A DNA stretch of 35,942 bases, from NCBI GenBank assembly GCA_026707905.1, contig JAPOVY010000140.1, positions 1-35,942 of the forward strand. Direction: 5' to 3'. The DNA is from Gammaproteobacteria bacterium (lineage in GTDB: Bacteria > Pseudomonadota > Gammaproteobacteria > Pseudomonadales > Azotimanducaceae). Both the position numbers and the translations under genes were made by a program. Every line of letters begins with the position of its first letter. Within the stretch, counting starts at the first letter, position 1. Below, piece by piece: positions 25,056 through 33,811 of this stretch. Under the pieces are notes generated by a model. The model saw only the letters and a list, made by a program, of their open reading frames with translations, was not told the origin of the DNA and searched no databases.

Positions 25056-26322
25056 AACAGATTCGATCCGTTTGAAAGGTCAATCACACAGAGCGTCGCA
25101 CGGCGCTCTATTTTTACCTGTGGCGTGGCGCAATCTTTGGCGTAATCGTCGCCGAACGTTTCTGACTGTTGGTGCAATCGCGTTTGGGATGCTCATCGTG
25201 CAGGTCTTGATGTCGATCCAAAGTGGCAGTTATGGTCCGATGATCGCGTTAGCAACTCGAATGGGCAGTGGACACATCCAGATCCTGCACGAGTCGTTCC
25301 ATGACGAACCGCGAATCGAGTACGCTATCACGAACATTAACGATCGATTGAATGAACTTGATCGTGCGAGAGAGCTTGAAGGCGTGACAGCTCGTGCCGA
25401 GGCGTTTGCGTTGGTGTCGAACGATCCGCATACGACCGCGGCTCTCGTCAACGGTGTCATTCCTGAACGTGAACTCGCGGTCTCGGACTGGCCGACAAAG
25501 GTGGTGAAAGGCAGTTATCTCACGGGCGAAAACCAGGCTTTAATCGGCGCAGTCCTAGCGCGGAATTTGCAGCTCGATGTTGGTGGTGAAATCGTCATTC
25601 TTGGCACGAATGCCGATGGTGGGATCGGGGCGGCGGTCGCGGAAATATGCGGGATTTTTGAGGGGACCACTGAACTAGAGAGAGCAGTGATTCAAATCGA
25701 CCTTGGTACGTTTCAGGAAGCGTTCGACATGCCCGATCAGGCTCACCGGATTGTGGCGCTGGTGGACGATCCGATGAGCATGGACGACGGGCTAGCTGCA
25801 CTGGAGCAAGTCCGTGTAGATGGTGAAGTTCTGATGGATTGGACTGAACTCATGCCCGAAATAAGCGAAGGCATTGAAATTGATATCGTGAGTAATGCAG
25901 TCCTTCAGTTTGTACTCATTCTGATTGTTGTCCTATCGATCATGAATACGTTCGTCATGACGCTCTTCGAGCGCACTCGCGAATACGGCGTGATGTTTGC
26001 AATCGGTACGAAGCGAATACTCGCGTATCGGATGACCTTGATTGAAGTTGTCCTGTTATGGATAGTGGGTGTAATCTGCGGCGGGTTGTTGACGTGTCTG
26101 CTGGTTGGTCCGCTGATGTATACAGGCATCGTAATTCCAGTATCGGAAGATGCAATTCAGAGTCAGTTTGCCTTCATGCCGACGGCAATCTATCCTGACT
26201 TTAGTTGGTGGGTCATTTTTACAGCGCCAGCTGCAATCGGAATCGGCGCGGTCATTTCAGTTTCGTTAGTCGCGTTTCGTCTCACGCGACTTGACATTAC
26301 CGAAGCGCTGAGGAGCGAATAG
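25048..26322 (+). CDS. ABC transporter permease, FtsX/MacB/LolC-E type (first of two)
   Basis: 424 residues from the GTG at 25048, which overlaps the LolA-like stop. The open frame extends upstream only through the other gene's coding region. Topology is that of the MacB/LolC/LolE superfamily: one N-terminal helix (FLTVGAIAFGMLIVQVLM), a large periplasmic domain, and three C-terminal helices (QFVLILIVVLSIMNTFVMTLF, EVVLLWIVGVICGGLLTCLL, WVIFTAPAAIGIGAVISVSLVAF), ending RLDITEALRSE. Such permeases use ATP to push lipidated or periplasmic substrates outward rather than across the inner membrane. The next gene begins immediately after its stop. Confidence 0.9.
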   Translation: MSETDSIRLKGQSHRASHGALFLPVAWRNLWRNRRRTFLTVGAIAFGMLIVQVLMSIQSGSYGPMIALATRMGSGHIQILHESFHDEPRIEYAITNINDRLNELDRARELEGVTARAEAFALVSNDPHTTAALVNGVIPERELAVSDWPTKVVKGSYLTGENQALIGAVLARNLQLDVGGEIVILGTNADGGIGAAVAEICGIFEGTTELERAVIQIDLGTFQEAFDMPDQAHRIVALVDDPMSMDDGLAALEQVRVDGEVLMDWTELMPEISEGIEIDIVSNAVLQFVLILIVVLSIMNTFVMTLFERTREYGVMFAIGTKRILAYRMTLIEVVLLWIVGVICGGLLTCLLVGPLMYTGIVIPVSEDAIQSQFAFMPTAIYPDFSWWVIFTAPAAIGIGAVISVSLVAFRLTRLDITEALRSE

Positions 26323-27528
26323 ATGTATTTAGTGCTACAGCTCGCGCTCCGAAACATCTGGCGGCAACGGCGTCGTAACGGGCTTGTTCTCTTTGCGATC
26401 GTCGTGTCCGTAGGTGGCGTGTTCGTCATGAACTCACTCGCTCGAGGTATGGAGCGGGACTTCCTCCGTTTCTCGATTGAAAACCTGCGTGGTCACATCA
26501 AAATCCTCGCACCCAATCAGTTGGATGAGCCTGGACTTCGGTACTCGATTCCGATAGATACGAATTTGTCTGTATTAACGAGACCGGAAATCGAGAGTTG
26601 GACGCCACGTTTACGTTCGCCTGCGGTCATCATGAGTGAGCGCGAAACGCGAGGTGTTGAGATCGTTGGCATCGACCCAACGCACGAATCCCACTCATTT
26701 ATAGAAGACCTTGTTGTTGACGGGGAAGCGATCACGGATACGGAAGACCAACACTTGCTGATCGGTAGAAGCCTTGCGGACGAACTGAAAACCGGACTTG
26801 GTCGACGCCTTGTCGTTTTAATGACGGGTCCGGACGACAACGCGATCGAAACTGGCTTTAGAGTACTCGGTATCTTCGAGTCCACGACAAGCCGGTATGA
26901 AGACGCATATGCTCTTACTGGATTAAGCGCGCTTCAGACAATTACAGGCGTAGCTGGCTTCACGGATGTTTCTGTATACCTAGACGATCTTGATGCAACA
27001 AGCAATGTACAAACTACACTCAAGGGTCAGCTACCCAACCTGAACGTCGTTACGTGGGAGCAACTGGATCCGTTTACCAGTGAGATGCACCGCTACGTCG
27101 GGTTTATGGTTTACATCTTGATCGTTGTTTTCTTGGGAACGCTTGTATTCGGTCTGATAAACGCGCTGGTTACCGCCGTGTTGGTTCGAATTAAGGAATT
27201 TGGGATGCTGCGAGTGGTCGGTATGAAGAGCCGTTTGGTGGTCATGCAGGTCGTGATCGAATGCGTGATCATCATGCTATTGGCCTTAACCATTGGTCTC
27301 GCCGCGGGACTCCTTTTCGTTTGGTGGATAGGAGATGGTATCGACCTCAGCGCATTTGAAGCAGGAGTCGAAGCCTTTGGAATGGGCGCTCGTATGGTAC
27401 CTCACCTGGTGGTTGACGATTTTGTAATACTCGGTGTGGCGAGCGTGGTACTTGGGCTCATCGCGAGCTATTTCCCAGCGCGCCGTGTCATCAAAGCGTC
27501 CATTCTTCAATCATTACGTGACGGTTAA
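26323..27528 (+). CDS. ABC transporter permease, FtsX/MacB/LolC-E type (second of two)
   Basis: 401 residues, the same architecture as its neighbour: N-terminal helix (GLVLFAIVVSVGGVFVMNSL), a periplasmic domain of about 230 residues, and three C-terminal helices (VGFMVYILIVVFLGTLVFGLI, VVIECVIIMLLALTIGLAAGLLF, VILGVASVVLGLIASYF), ending RRVIKASILQSLRDG. The ATG directly follows the TAG of the first permease (TAGATG), so the two are coupled. With the ATPase 13 bases downstream, they would form a heterodimeric LolCE-like transporter core. The sequences differ enough that the pair is not a recent duplication. Confidence 0.9.
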   Translation: MYLVLQLALRNIWRQRRRNGLVLFAIVVSVGGVFVMNSLARGMERDFLRFSIENLRGHIKILAPNQLDEPGLRYSIPIDTNLSVLTRPEIESWTPRLRSPAVIMSERETRGVEIVGIDPTHESHSFIEDLVVDGEAITDTEDQHLLIGRSLADELKTGLGRRLVVLMTGPDDNAIETGFRVLGIFESTTSRYEDAYALTGLSALQTITGVAGFTDVSVYLDDLDATSNVQTTLKGQLPNLNVVTWEQLDPFTSEMHRYVGFMVYILIVVFLGTLVFGLINALVTAVLVRIKEFGMLRVVGMKSRLVVMQVVIECVIIMLLALTIGLAAGLLFVWWIGDGIDLSAFEAGVEAFGMGARMVPHLVVDDFVILGVASVVLGLIASYFPARRVIKASILQSLRDG

Positions 27529-27541
27529 GTGAGACTTTCAT

Positions 27542-28219
27542 ATGAGTGAATTAGCGGTACAGACGACGGACGTCACGCGTATCTATGGCAATGAATCTGT
27601 TCCCGTCTACGCGCTAAGAGGCGTTTCGCTCACCGTGGACGTAGGCGAATTTGTGAGTATCGTCGGACCGTCAGGTTCCGGTAAATCAACACTCTTGCAT
27701 GTCATAGGAGGGCTTGAACGGCCCACGGAAGGCGAGATTATCGTTGGTAACACGGTTTTGGGATCTTGTACGGATAGTGAGTTGACGGACGTTCGACTCT
27801 ACAAGATGGGTTTCGTTTTCCAGGCTTACAACCTGATCCCGGTATTGTCCGCCGTTGAGAATGTGGAGTTCATTCTTCAATTACAGGGCGTAGGTAAAAA
27901 GGAACGTCGTGAACATGCACAAGAAGCCCTCCGCGCGTTTGGTCTCGAGGATTTATTCGATAGACGCCCGAGCGAGATGTCGGGAGGTCAACAGCAGCGC
28001 GTCGCGATTGCGCGAGCTGTCGTTTCAAAGCCTGACGTTCTGCTTGCTGATGAACCAAGTGCAAATTTGGATTCAGAAACGACCAAAGAGTTTTGCGAAT
28101 ACCTACAACATGCGAACGAAGAACGCGGCGTGACGATACTCACGGCTACACATGACCCGCTAGTAATGGGTTTTACGAAACGTCAAATCAGACTGGTTGA
28201 CGGACAGATTGCCGCATAA
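27542..28219 (+). CDS. ABC transporter ATP-binding protein, LolD/MacB type
   Basis: 225 residues, the usual LolD length. Walker A GPSGSGKST (42-50), Q-loop FVFQAYNLIP (Q95), signature MSGGQQQRVAIARA (from 147), Walker B VLLADEPSANLD (167-178) and switch histidine H205 (TATHDP) are all intact. It powers the two FtsX-type permeases upstream. The next frame may start inside its last codons (TTG at 28197, a 23-base overlap), which ties the outer-membrane protein to the same transcript. Confidence 0.94.
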   Translation: MSELAVQTTDVTRIYGNESVPVYALRGVSLTVDVGEFVSIVGPSGSGKSTLLHVIGGLERPTEGEIIVGNTVLGSCTDSELTDVRLYKMGFVFQAYNLIPVLSAVENVEFILQLQGVGKKERREHAQEALRAFGLEDLFDRRPSEMSGGQQQRVAIARAVVSKPDVLLADEPSANLDSETTKEFCEYLQHANEERGVTILTATHDPLVMGFTKRQIRLVDGQIAA

Positions 28220-29456
28220 CGTCGTCCAAAGCTCACTGTTTTTACAGTTGATTCGCTGGTCGATGATTCTTTTTGCGCTTTTCTCGACGAGCGTGACTAC
28301 AGCTGACTTGACGGGACGATTAAAGACGTTCGCAAGTGTTACAGAGTTACCAGATTCCGACATTCTTAAACCGACGGTAAACGACGCGTTAACAGATTTC
28401 AGACTTGACCTACGTCTGATGTTCAAACACGCAGAAGGACCGGTACGGCTTGAGTTCGATCCGACATTGACCTGGACAGGTGGCGACGCGATTCAGGTGC
28501 TTCGCGCTTCCTCATTGCCGTTGGATCAACTACCCGGGAATGACAGCACACGTTATTTCGATTGGTCAGATGAGTTAATTAGCGATAACGAAAACCGCTT
28601 GGTCACTCGAATTGATCGCTTGTCAGTTGCGTATCGGCAACCAAGCTGGTCCGTTCAAGTTGGACGACAGGCTATTTCGTGGGGTAGTGGTTTGGTATTT
28701 CAGCCTCTAGATCTATTTAGTCCGTTTGCACCGACAACGATTGATCGCGAATTCAAACCTGGAGTTGACTCGGTGTTATTCGAGTCGCTCGTTGGTCGTT
28801 CGAGCGAACTGCAATTACTTTGGATTGGTCGTCAAGATGATTCGGCATATCCGGAACCTCATACAGTAGCGATGAAATGGCATACGAAACTAAGTGAATT
28901 CTCATTGGACTTAATTGTTGCTGAACACATTAGCGACGAGTTTGCAGCTCTCTCACTTTCGCTGCCAGTTGCAGGTTCCTTGTTGCGAATTGAGAGTTCA
29001 AGATTGTGTAGCGGAACGACGTGCACGATAAGCAGTCTTGCGAATGTTGACTACACGTTTTCGCTCGGCCCCACCTTGCTATACGTGTTTGGCGAGTTCT
29101 ATCACAACGGTTTCGGGCTCGATCGGTCGACAGACGAAGTTCCGGATGCGTTGAATGAACGGCTTGCCCGGGGTGAGTTGTTTACGCTAATGAAAAATTA
29201 CGGCAGTTTGGGATTGAACATTACGTGGCATCCGCTATGGAGCCAGTCATTTATCTTTCTAAACAACCTTGAAGACGGGAGCGGATTGATTCAAACAGCA
29301 GTGAACTACGAACCGGGTGATGCAACTCGAATGCAATTCGGTGTTTCCGCACCATTTGGTGACTCAAACACTGAATTTGGTCAGCGCGAACTTAGAGACG
29401 ATTTCACATCGGGAGGCGGAGCAACGTGGTTTGTTTCATTTGCGTACTACTTTTGA
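28197..29456 (+). CDS. outer-membrane beta-barrel candidate of the LolA-ABC operon
   Basis: 419 residues from a TTG start inside the ATPase gene; an ATG at 28263 is the shorter alternative. The N-terminus reads as a signal peptide (RWSMILFALFSTSVTTA, cleavage before DLTGR). The mature chain has alternating strands (RLSVAYRQPSWSVQVGRQAISWG, LLYVFGEFYHNGFGL, GSLGLNITWHPLWSQSFIFL) and ends WFVSFAYYF, a C-terminal aromatic motif expected for BAM-inserted barrels. GRQAISWGSGLVFQPLDLFSPFAPTTIDREFKPGVD is a conspicuous periplasm/plug-like block. I do not recognise a named family. By position it is the outer-membrane end of the five-gene system. The start choice is uncertain. Confidence 0.8.
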   Translation: MTDRLPHNVVQSSLFLQLIRWSMILFALFSTSVTTADLTGRLKTFASVTELPDSDILKPTVNDALTDFRLDLRLMFKHAEGPVRLEFDPTLTWTGGDAIQVLRASSLPLDQLPGNDSTRYFDWSDELISDNENRLVTRIDRLSVAYRQPSWSVQVGRQAISWGSGLVFQPLDLFSPFAPTTIDREFKPGVDSVLFESLVGRSSELQLLWIGRQDDSAYPEPHTVAMKWHTKLSEFSLDLIVAEHISDEFAALSLSLPVAGSLLRIESSRLCSGTTCTISSLANVDYTFSLGPTLLYVFGEFYHNGFGLDRSTDEVPDALNERLARGELFTLMKNYGSLGLNITWHPLWSQSFIFLNNLEDGSGLIQTAVNYEPGDATRMQFGVSAPFGDSNTEFGQRELRDDFTSGGGATWFVSFAYYF

Positions 29457-29534
29457 GAATATAGAGAGAGCCGTTTAGTGATTTGCTTTCAGAACCGATC
29501 GCGTGGCGTACGAAAAGCCCTTAAATACAAGCGA

Positions 29535-31238
29535 ATGAACTCGCTCATAAACTGTCGTCGTTGCGCGACAGCCTTGACTTTTGCTCTAAGTGTCACGGTG
29601 ACGACGTTCACCGAAGGCAACACTATCGAAGTTGAAAATGCCGCTGTTTCGTCACGTTCGCTACTAGCGAGCGAAGCGGGGGTTGCAGTCTTGCGGAATG
29701 GTGGCAACGCGGTTGACGCAGCCGTGACAACAGCGTTCGCCTTGGCAGTCACGTACCCATCCGCTGGAAACTTAGGCGGTGGCGGATTCGCGGTCATTCG
29801 ATTACCCGGAGGCGAAGTGTTCGCCAACGATCATCGAGAACGTGCGCCATTGAATGCCACACGAGACATGTTTTTAGATGAACGTGGGGAGTATGTTGCC
29901 GAACGCGCATTGCGGTCCCATCTTTCATCCGGTGTACCTGGTTCAGTCGCTGGTTTGCTGGCTATACATGAACGATTCGGTGTGCTCCCAAGGGAAGCCG
30001 TGATCGCTCCCGCGATTGAGTTTGCGCGCGAAGGTTTTGAGTTACCGGCGGACATTGCTCGCCAGTTCGAGTCTCGTCACGAGTGGTTTCAATACATTGA
30101 TTCCACTCGGAAAGCGTTCTACAAGTCAGATGGCTCGTTCTACCGAGCGGGAGAGCTATTCAAGCAGCCCGATCTAGCAGCGACACTCTCTCGGATCAGC
30201 GAGCACGGGCGAGATGGGTTCTATACCGGTCAGACGGCAGAGCTCATCGTTGCCGAAATGTCGCGCGGTGCTGGATTAATATCGAAATCCGACCTTGAGG
30301 AATATCAACCTGTGTGGCGAGAGCCGATTCACGGTCGCTATCGAGGGTACGACGTTCACTCTATGCCGCCTCCGTCGTCAGGAGGTGTGCTGGTTGTTCA
30401 GTTGCTCAACATGCTTGAACCATTCGAACTAAGCGAATTGGGATTCCACACTGCGCCATCAATGCATCTGATGATCGAGGCGGAACGACGCTCATATGCC
30501 GACCGAGCAGTTCATCTAGGCGATCCTGATTTCTATCCCGTACCGCTCGAGACGTTGCTTTCGAAGCGGTATGCAAGGAGTCGCATTGAGGACATCGGTG
30601 CGACGGCGACGACGTCTGATGGCGTGGCAGCCGGCTCGGTTCCGAAGGAACCGTTTGAAACGACGCATTTTTCGGTCATCGACACCGATGGTATGGCAGT
30701 AGCGTTCACTACGACTATCAACGGCGGTTACGGAAGTGGAATCGTTGTCGAAGGTGCTGGGTTTTTACTTAACAACGAAATGGACGACTTCAGTGCGAAA
30801 CCTGGCACGCCGAACATGTTCGGCTTGATCGGTGGTGAAGCGAACGCCATTGAACCTGGCAAACGCATGTTGAGTTCCATGTCGCCCACCATTGTTTCAA
30901 AAGGCGGCGAATTCATTCTGATCACCGGAAGTCCAGGGGGATCGACAATCATCACGACGACACTTCAGGTAATTCTTAACGTGATCGATCACGGTTTTGA
31001 ATTGGAAGAAGCCGTGAATGCGCCACGCTTTCATCACCAATGGCAGCCTAACAGCGTGCGATTTGAAGCTGGGATCAAACAATCAGTGATAGACGAATTA
31101 GAGGCCATGGGTCATGTCAATCTGAATCAAATGTCTGAACGATTTGGTATCGGTGACGCCAACTCGATACTGAAACATCGAGATTCGATAACAGCTACAA
31201 GCGATGGGCGCAACGAAGGTGGTGCGGCAGGTTTCTAA
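29535..31238 (+). CDS. ggt: gamma-glutamyltransferase (GGT)
   Basis: About 567 residues from the ATG at 29535; a GTG at 29478 would add 19 residues. A signal peptide (NCRRCATALTFALSVTVTTF) sends it to the periplasm, where GGT hydrolyses glutathione and transfers the gamma-glutamyl group. The proenzyme cleaves itself before the nucleophile Thr in ETTHFSV (residue 376 of the ATG form), giving large and small subunits. The small subunit carries FTTTINGGYGSG, LNNEMDDFS, RMLSSMSPTIV and TGSPGGSTI. HRERAP contains the glutamate-binding arginine. It lies 78 bases downstream of the outer-membrane gene and may be read from the same promoter, though its function looks separate (glutathione turnover). 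Confidence 0.94.
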   Translation: MNSLINCRRCATALTFALSVTVTTFTEGNTIEVENAAVSSRSLLASEAGVAVLRNGGNAVDAAVTTAFALAVTYPSAGNLGGGGFAVIRLPGGEVFANDHRERAPLNATRDMFLDERGEYVAERALRSHLSSGVPGSVAGLLAIHERFGVLPREAVIAPAIEFAREGFELPADIARQFESRHEWFQYIDSTRKAFYKSDGSFYRAGELFKQPDLAATLSRISEHGRDGFYTGQTAELIVAEMSRGAGLISKSDLEEYQPVWREPIHGRYRGYDVHSMPPPSSGGVLVVQLLNMLEPFELSELGFHTAPSMHLMIEAERRSYADRAVHLGDPDFYPVPLETLLSKRYARSRIEDIGATATTSDGVAAGSVPKEPFETTHFSVIDTDGMAVAFTTTINGGYGSGIVVEGAGFLLNNEMDDFSAKPGTPNMFGLIGGEANAIEPGKRMLSSMSPTIVSKGGEFILITGSPGGSTIITTTLQVILNVIDHGFELEEAVNAPRFHHQWQPNSVRFEAGIKQSVIDELEAMGHVNLNQMSERFGIGDANSILKHRDSITATSDGRNEGGAAGF

Positions 31239-31321
31239 TTCCTTGTCTTTTTAACACACTTTCAGTATTCGATACTTCGGATAATTTGCACCGACACTAT
31301 CGAAAATCGCGTCCGCGCTTA

Positions 31322-32197
31322 ATGTCTGAAGTATTACAGCAATCATCAGACCACGATGCTCAACTGACCATCAACGAGGAACAGCAACGTGCCTTCGATG
31401 AATTGGGCATCGTCAAAGTTAAAGGTGCGTTCGATCTAAAGATTGCGACCGACGTCGAAGACGAACTCTGGCGCCGCTTTGAGAAGTGGGGAATCGAGCG
31501 TGGTGTACCTGAATCGTGGGAATCGTTAGACGAAGCCACGATCAGAAAAGTGATGAAAGCAACACGACGGGTTCGCGGTCTGGAGTCGATATATAACGCT
31601 CATTCCGACAAAATCGCACGTGCACTCGCTCGGGAAACGGAATTAGAAAAGCAGAAAGCACTACTTCTGCTCACGTTTTCGAGACAACACCACTATATTG
31701 CGGACGAAGTAGTTCCTAGTTCGATCTGGCATTCAGATACACCAAATATCCCTGGAAAAGGGCTATCGGGCGTCATTGTGTTAGGGTTTATTAACCACGT
31801 GCGTCCACGAGGCGGTGGCACGATGGTAATCACCGGTTCACATCGTCTATTTGAAACGTCCACGTCTGCTATCACATCAAAGATGGCAAAACGACGTTTA
31901 AAAAAATACCCCTATTTCCGCGCGTTGCTATCTAAGAAATCCGCTGATCGAGAAAGGTTTCTCAACGAACCAGGTTTCGTGAACGACATTGAATTACGTG
32001 TCGTTGAACTAACGGGCGAACCTGGCGATACGTATTTTGTGAACGGCAGCGTGCTTCATACCTTAACTAGAAACTATCAACCTGACCCACGCATGATGGT
32101 GAGGGGTTTCTATGGTGCTTCAAAGTTGTCTACACACTACAAAGCGTTATTCGCAGAGAGAGCAGCAAAACAACAGACCGCTACGGTTGCGTCTTAG
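31322..32197 (+). CDS. phytanoyl-CoA dioxygenase (PhyH) family oxygenase
   Basis: 291 residues from the ATG at 31322; the frame also opens at a TTG 12 codons upstream but without a better signal. Iron ligands H137 and D139 in SSIWHSDTPN, H246 in GSVLHTLTRNY, and an arginine in PRMMVRGFYG as the likely 2-oxoglutarate anchor. VLGFINHVRPRGGGTMVITGSHR is typical of PhyH folds. It is not closely similar to the lpxA-coupled PhyH gene. The gene stands alone, convergent with the membrane protein at 32375. Substrate unknown. No signal peptide, so cytoplasmic. Confidence 0.87.
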   Translation: MSEVLQQSSDHDAQLTINEEQQRAFDELGIVKVKGAFDLKIATDVEDELWRRFEKWGIERGVPESWESLDEATIRKVMKATRRVRGLESIYNAHSDKIARALARETELEKQKALLLLTFSRQHHYIADEVVPSSIWHSDTPNIPGKGLSGVIVLGFINHVRPRGGGTMVITGSHRLFETSTSAITSKMAKRRLKKYPYFRALLSKKSADRERFLNEPGFVNDIELRVVELTGEPGDTYFVNGSVLHTLTRNYQPDPRMMVRGFYGASKLSTHYKALFAERAAKQQTATVAS

Positions 32198-32374
32198 TAG
32201 CAGAACCGAACCTGTATCGCGCAGGATTGATCGCACGTGAACTACACCGCAGGCTAGTTCCGCTATTTACTTTGCTGCAATGGTCGGAATCAGCGTCAAC
32301 GTACTGACACGTAAGCAATAAGCAGACTCGCAAGCTACAGCCCAAGTTTGCATTCATGATTCTCGATCTATAAC

Positions 32375-33457
32375 TCACGAATCACTAAGAAGCGTTGGGA
32401 AACTGCGTTGTACGAATTCCGGCAGGATCGGTTCAATCAATTGCCTCGTCTTGTTCCATACCGCCGCAATGAACAGTAACATGACACCCATGGTGAGCCC
32501 CGCTACCGCCATGTCTGCGATCGTAAACAACATTGCCAATACCCAAACCATGGCACCGATCAGCAGCGCACGGCGATTGATTACGAGCGCGAATAGAAGC
32601 AACAGAAAGAACAGTAAGAATCCGAAAACAATCTCCGTTGTTGGATTCCAAGCAAGTAATTGAGCCCACCAAAACAGCGGTTGGATCAAGAATGGCGCAG
32701 CAACAACGTGGGTCCAGAACGCGGTGTCAGTGGCAACCGACCGTCGTTTTGGGTCTCTAACATCCCACCAAATTGCGTACGCTTCGGCGAAGCAGCCGCA
32801 GATAAAAGTCGTAATTAAGAACGGAAATGTGCGGAGTATTTCAAGCAGACTCCGCGGTTCAAGGATCAAAGTCTCGTTGATCTCGGAACCGGGTATGTTC
32901 ATGTCGGTCAACTCGACCTGGGTACCTACAACGGCTACTAGGATCGTTAAGAGAATTGCAGCTATTCCAAGCGCATGAGCGAACGGTACGCTCGCAAAGC
33001 GCCAAAAGCCGAACGAAAAGACTGCCGAAGATAGAAGTGCAATGACAAATGGGAGCACGATCGGTAATTGGAACACCGATTCATCTATGTCGGTAGGGAG
33101 CGACTCAATGCCTGGTAGCGGAGGTTTGATCACGAATCCCCTAATAAAAAACTCAATGCCTAGTACCAATCCTGAGATCGCTACAGCGGTCGCTATGACA
33201 ATACCGGTAAGCCGCATCCTTTGACGACGAACGAAATACCAAGCCAGACCGAAAGCAGAACCGATAACGATGATTTGGTCTAGGTATTTGGCTTCGAGGA
33301 GCGTAGTCAAGGACACGAAGGTGATGATGCAAGCAATGCCTACGAAAATATCGTTGTAACCGCTGACGAGGCGCAGCTGTTCCTGCTCAAACGAGACTTG
33401 CTTTGCTACTTCAGTCAATGTGCTACTCCTTGTCTCCGGAAATATCTTGCTCCACAC
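32375..33457 (-). CDS. polytopic membrane protein of unknown function
   Basis: 360 residues with about ten hydrophobic helices, among them GIACIITFVSLTTLL, IVIATAVAISGLVLGIEF, IVLPFVIALLSSAVFSFGF, LGIAAILLTILVAVVG, VFGFLLFFLLLLFALVI and GLTMGVMLLFIAAVW. Paired helices with a long central loop (ELTDMNIPGSEINETLI) suggest an integral inner-membrane protein without a cleavable signal. No family recognised; transporter-type charged or motif residues are not evident. GTG start at 33457; the true start may lie further in. On the minus strand, downstream of the decayed toxin gene, which ends 99 bases before it. Confidence 0.8.
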   Translation of the reverse strand: MWSKIFPETRSSTLTEVAKQVSFEQEQLRLVSGYNDIFVGIACIITFVSLTTLLEAKYLDQIIVIGSAFGLAWYFVRRQRMRLTGIVIATAVAISGLVLGIEFFIRGFVIKPPLPGIESLPTDIDESVFQLPIVLPFVIALLSSAVFSFGFWRFASVPFAHALGIAAILLTILVAVVGTQVELTDMNIPGSEINETLILEPRSLLEILRTFPFLITTFICGCFAEAYAIWWDVRDPKRRSVATDTAFWTHVVAAPFLIQPLFWWAQLLAWNPTTEIVFGFLLFFLLLLFALVINRRALLIGAMVWVLAMLFTIADMAVAGLTMGVMLLFIAAVWNKTRQLIEPILPEFVQRSFPTLLSDS

Positions 33458-33555
33458 ATGTACTTTCAGGAAGATTCTGAACAGTATTCTTCAGCGGTTC
33501 GAGCATTATTGACTGAATGCGAGCACGGTCGTTAATTCTCTATTCCACATCGCCC
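33458..33555. other. short leader between the RES remnant and the membrane protein
   Basis: 98 bases on the minus-strand path into the 33457 start. A frame R-I-N-D-R-A-R-I-Q-S continues here out of phase with the RES remnant; I see no known motif in it. No clear promoter. Confidence 0.3.
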
Positions 33556-33810
33556 TTAGTCTGTAGTGCGTTGAAGTTGAAGTCTATAAGGCGTAGCTTC
33601 TTTCAGTACGCCTAGGATTGTCAACGACGTGTAAAGTGTGGGTGTGCCTTTTCTATTGAATCGACCACCATTTCGACTTGCACCCGCGTGCGACTACGGA
33701 TTCCACGCCGATGCTGGATGGTGTGCGCGAGAGACTGTACCGGCGAACGTGCCGTCGGACTGAAGTCCTTTTTGATTGTTCAAACTACTCGTAAAGGATT
33801 AGCTTTCACC
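33556..33810 (-). pseudogene. decayed RES-domain toxin
   Basis: Downstream of the antitoxin on the same strand, which is the usual place for the toxin. One frame gives TVSRAHHPASAWNP, then TAG at 33694-33696, then SHAGASRNGG and RFNRKGTPTLYTSLTILGV...LKEAT, ending at TAA 33556-33558. This is the conserved core of RES toxins: RAHHP.wa..p.SG.GA..GGRFNrkGtpaLYtSl, with the invariant Arg and Glu. The first part, expected from the GTG at 33810, is in a different frame and hits TGA after nine codons, so at least one frameshift and one nonsense mutation are present, and the 3' half is missing. RES toxins degrade NAD+ in known cases; this one cannot be functional. Confidence 0.75.
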
Positions 33811-33811
33811 C

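Noticed and set aside
33556-33810. Transposase fragment, from another frame containing RSRTRVQVEMVVDSIEKAHP
   Set aside because: The overlapping frame gives a far better and position-appropriate match to the RES toxin core.
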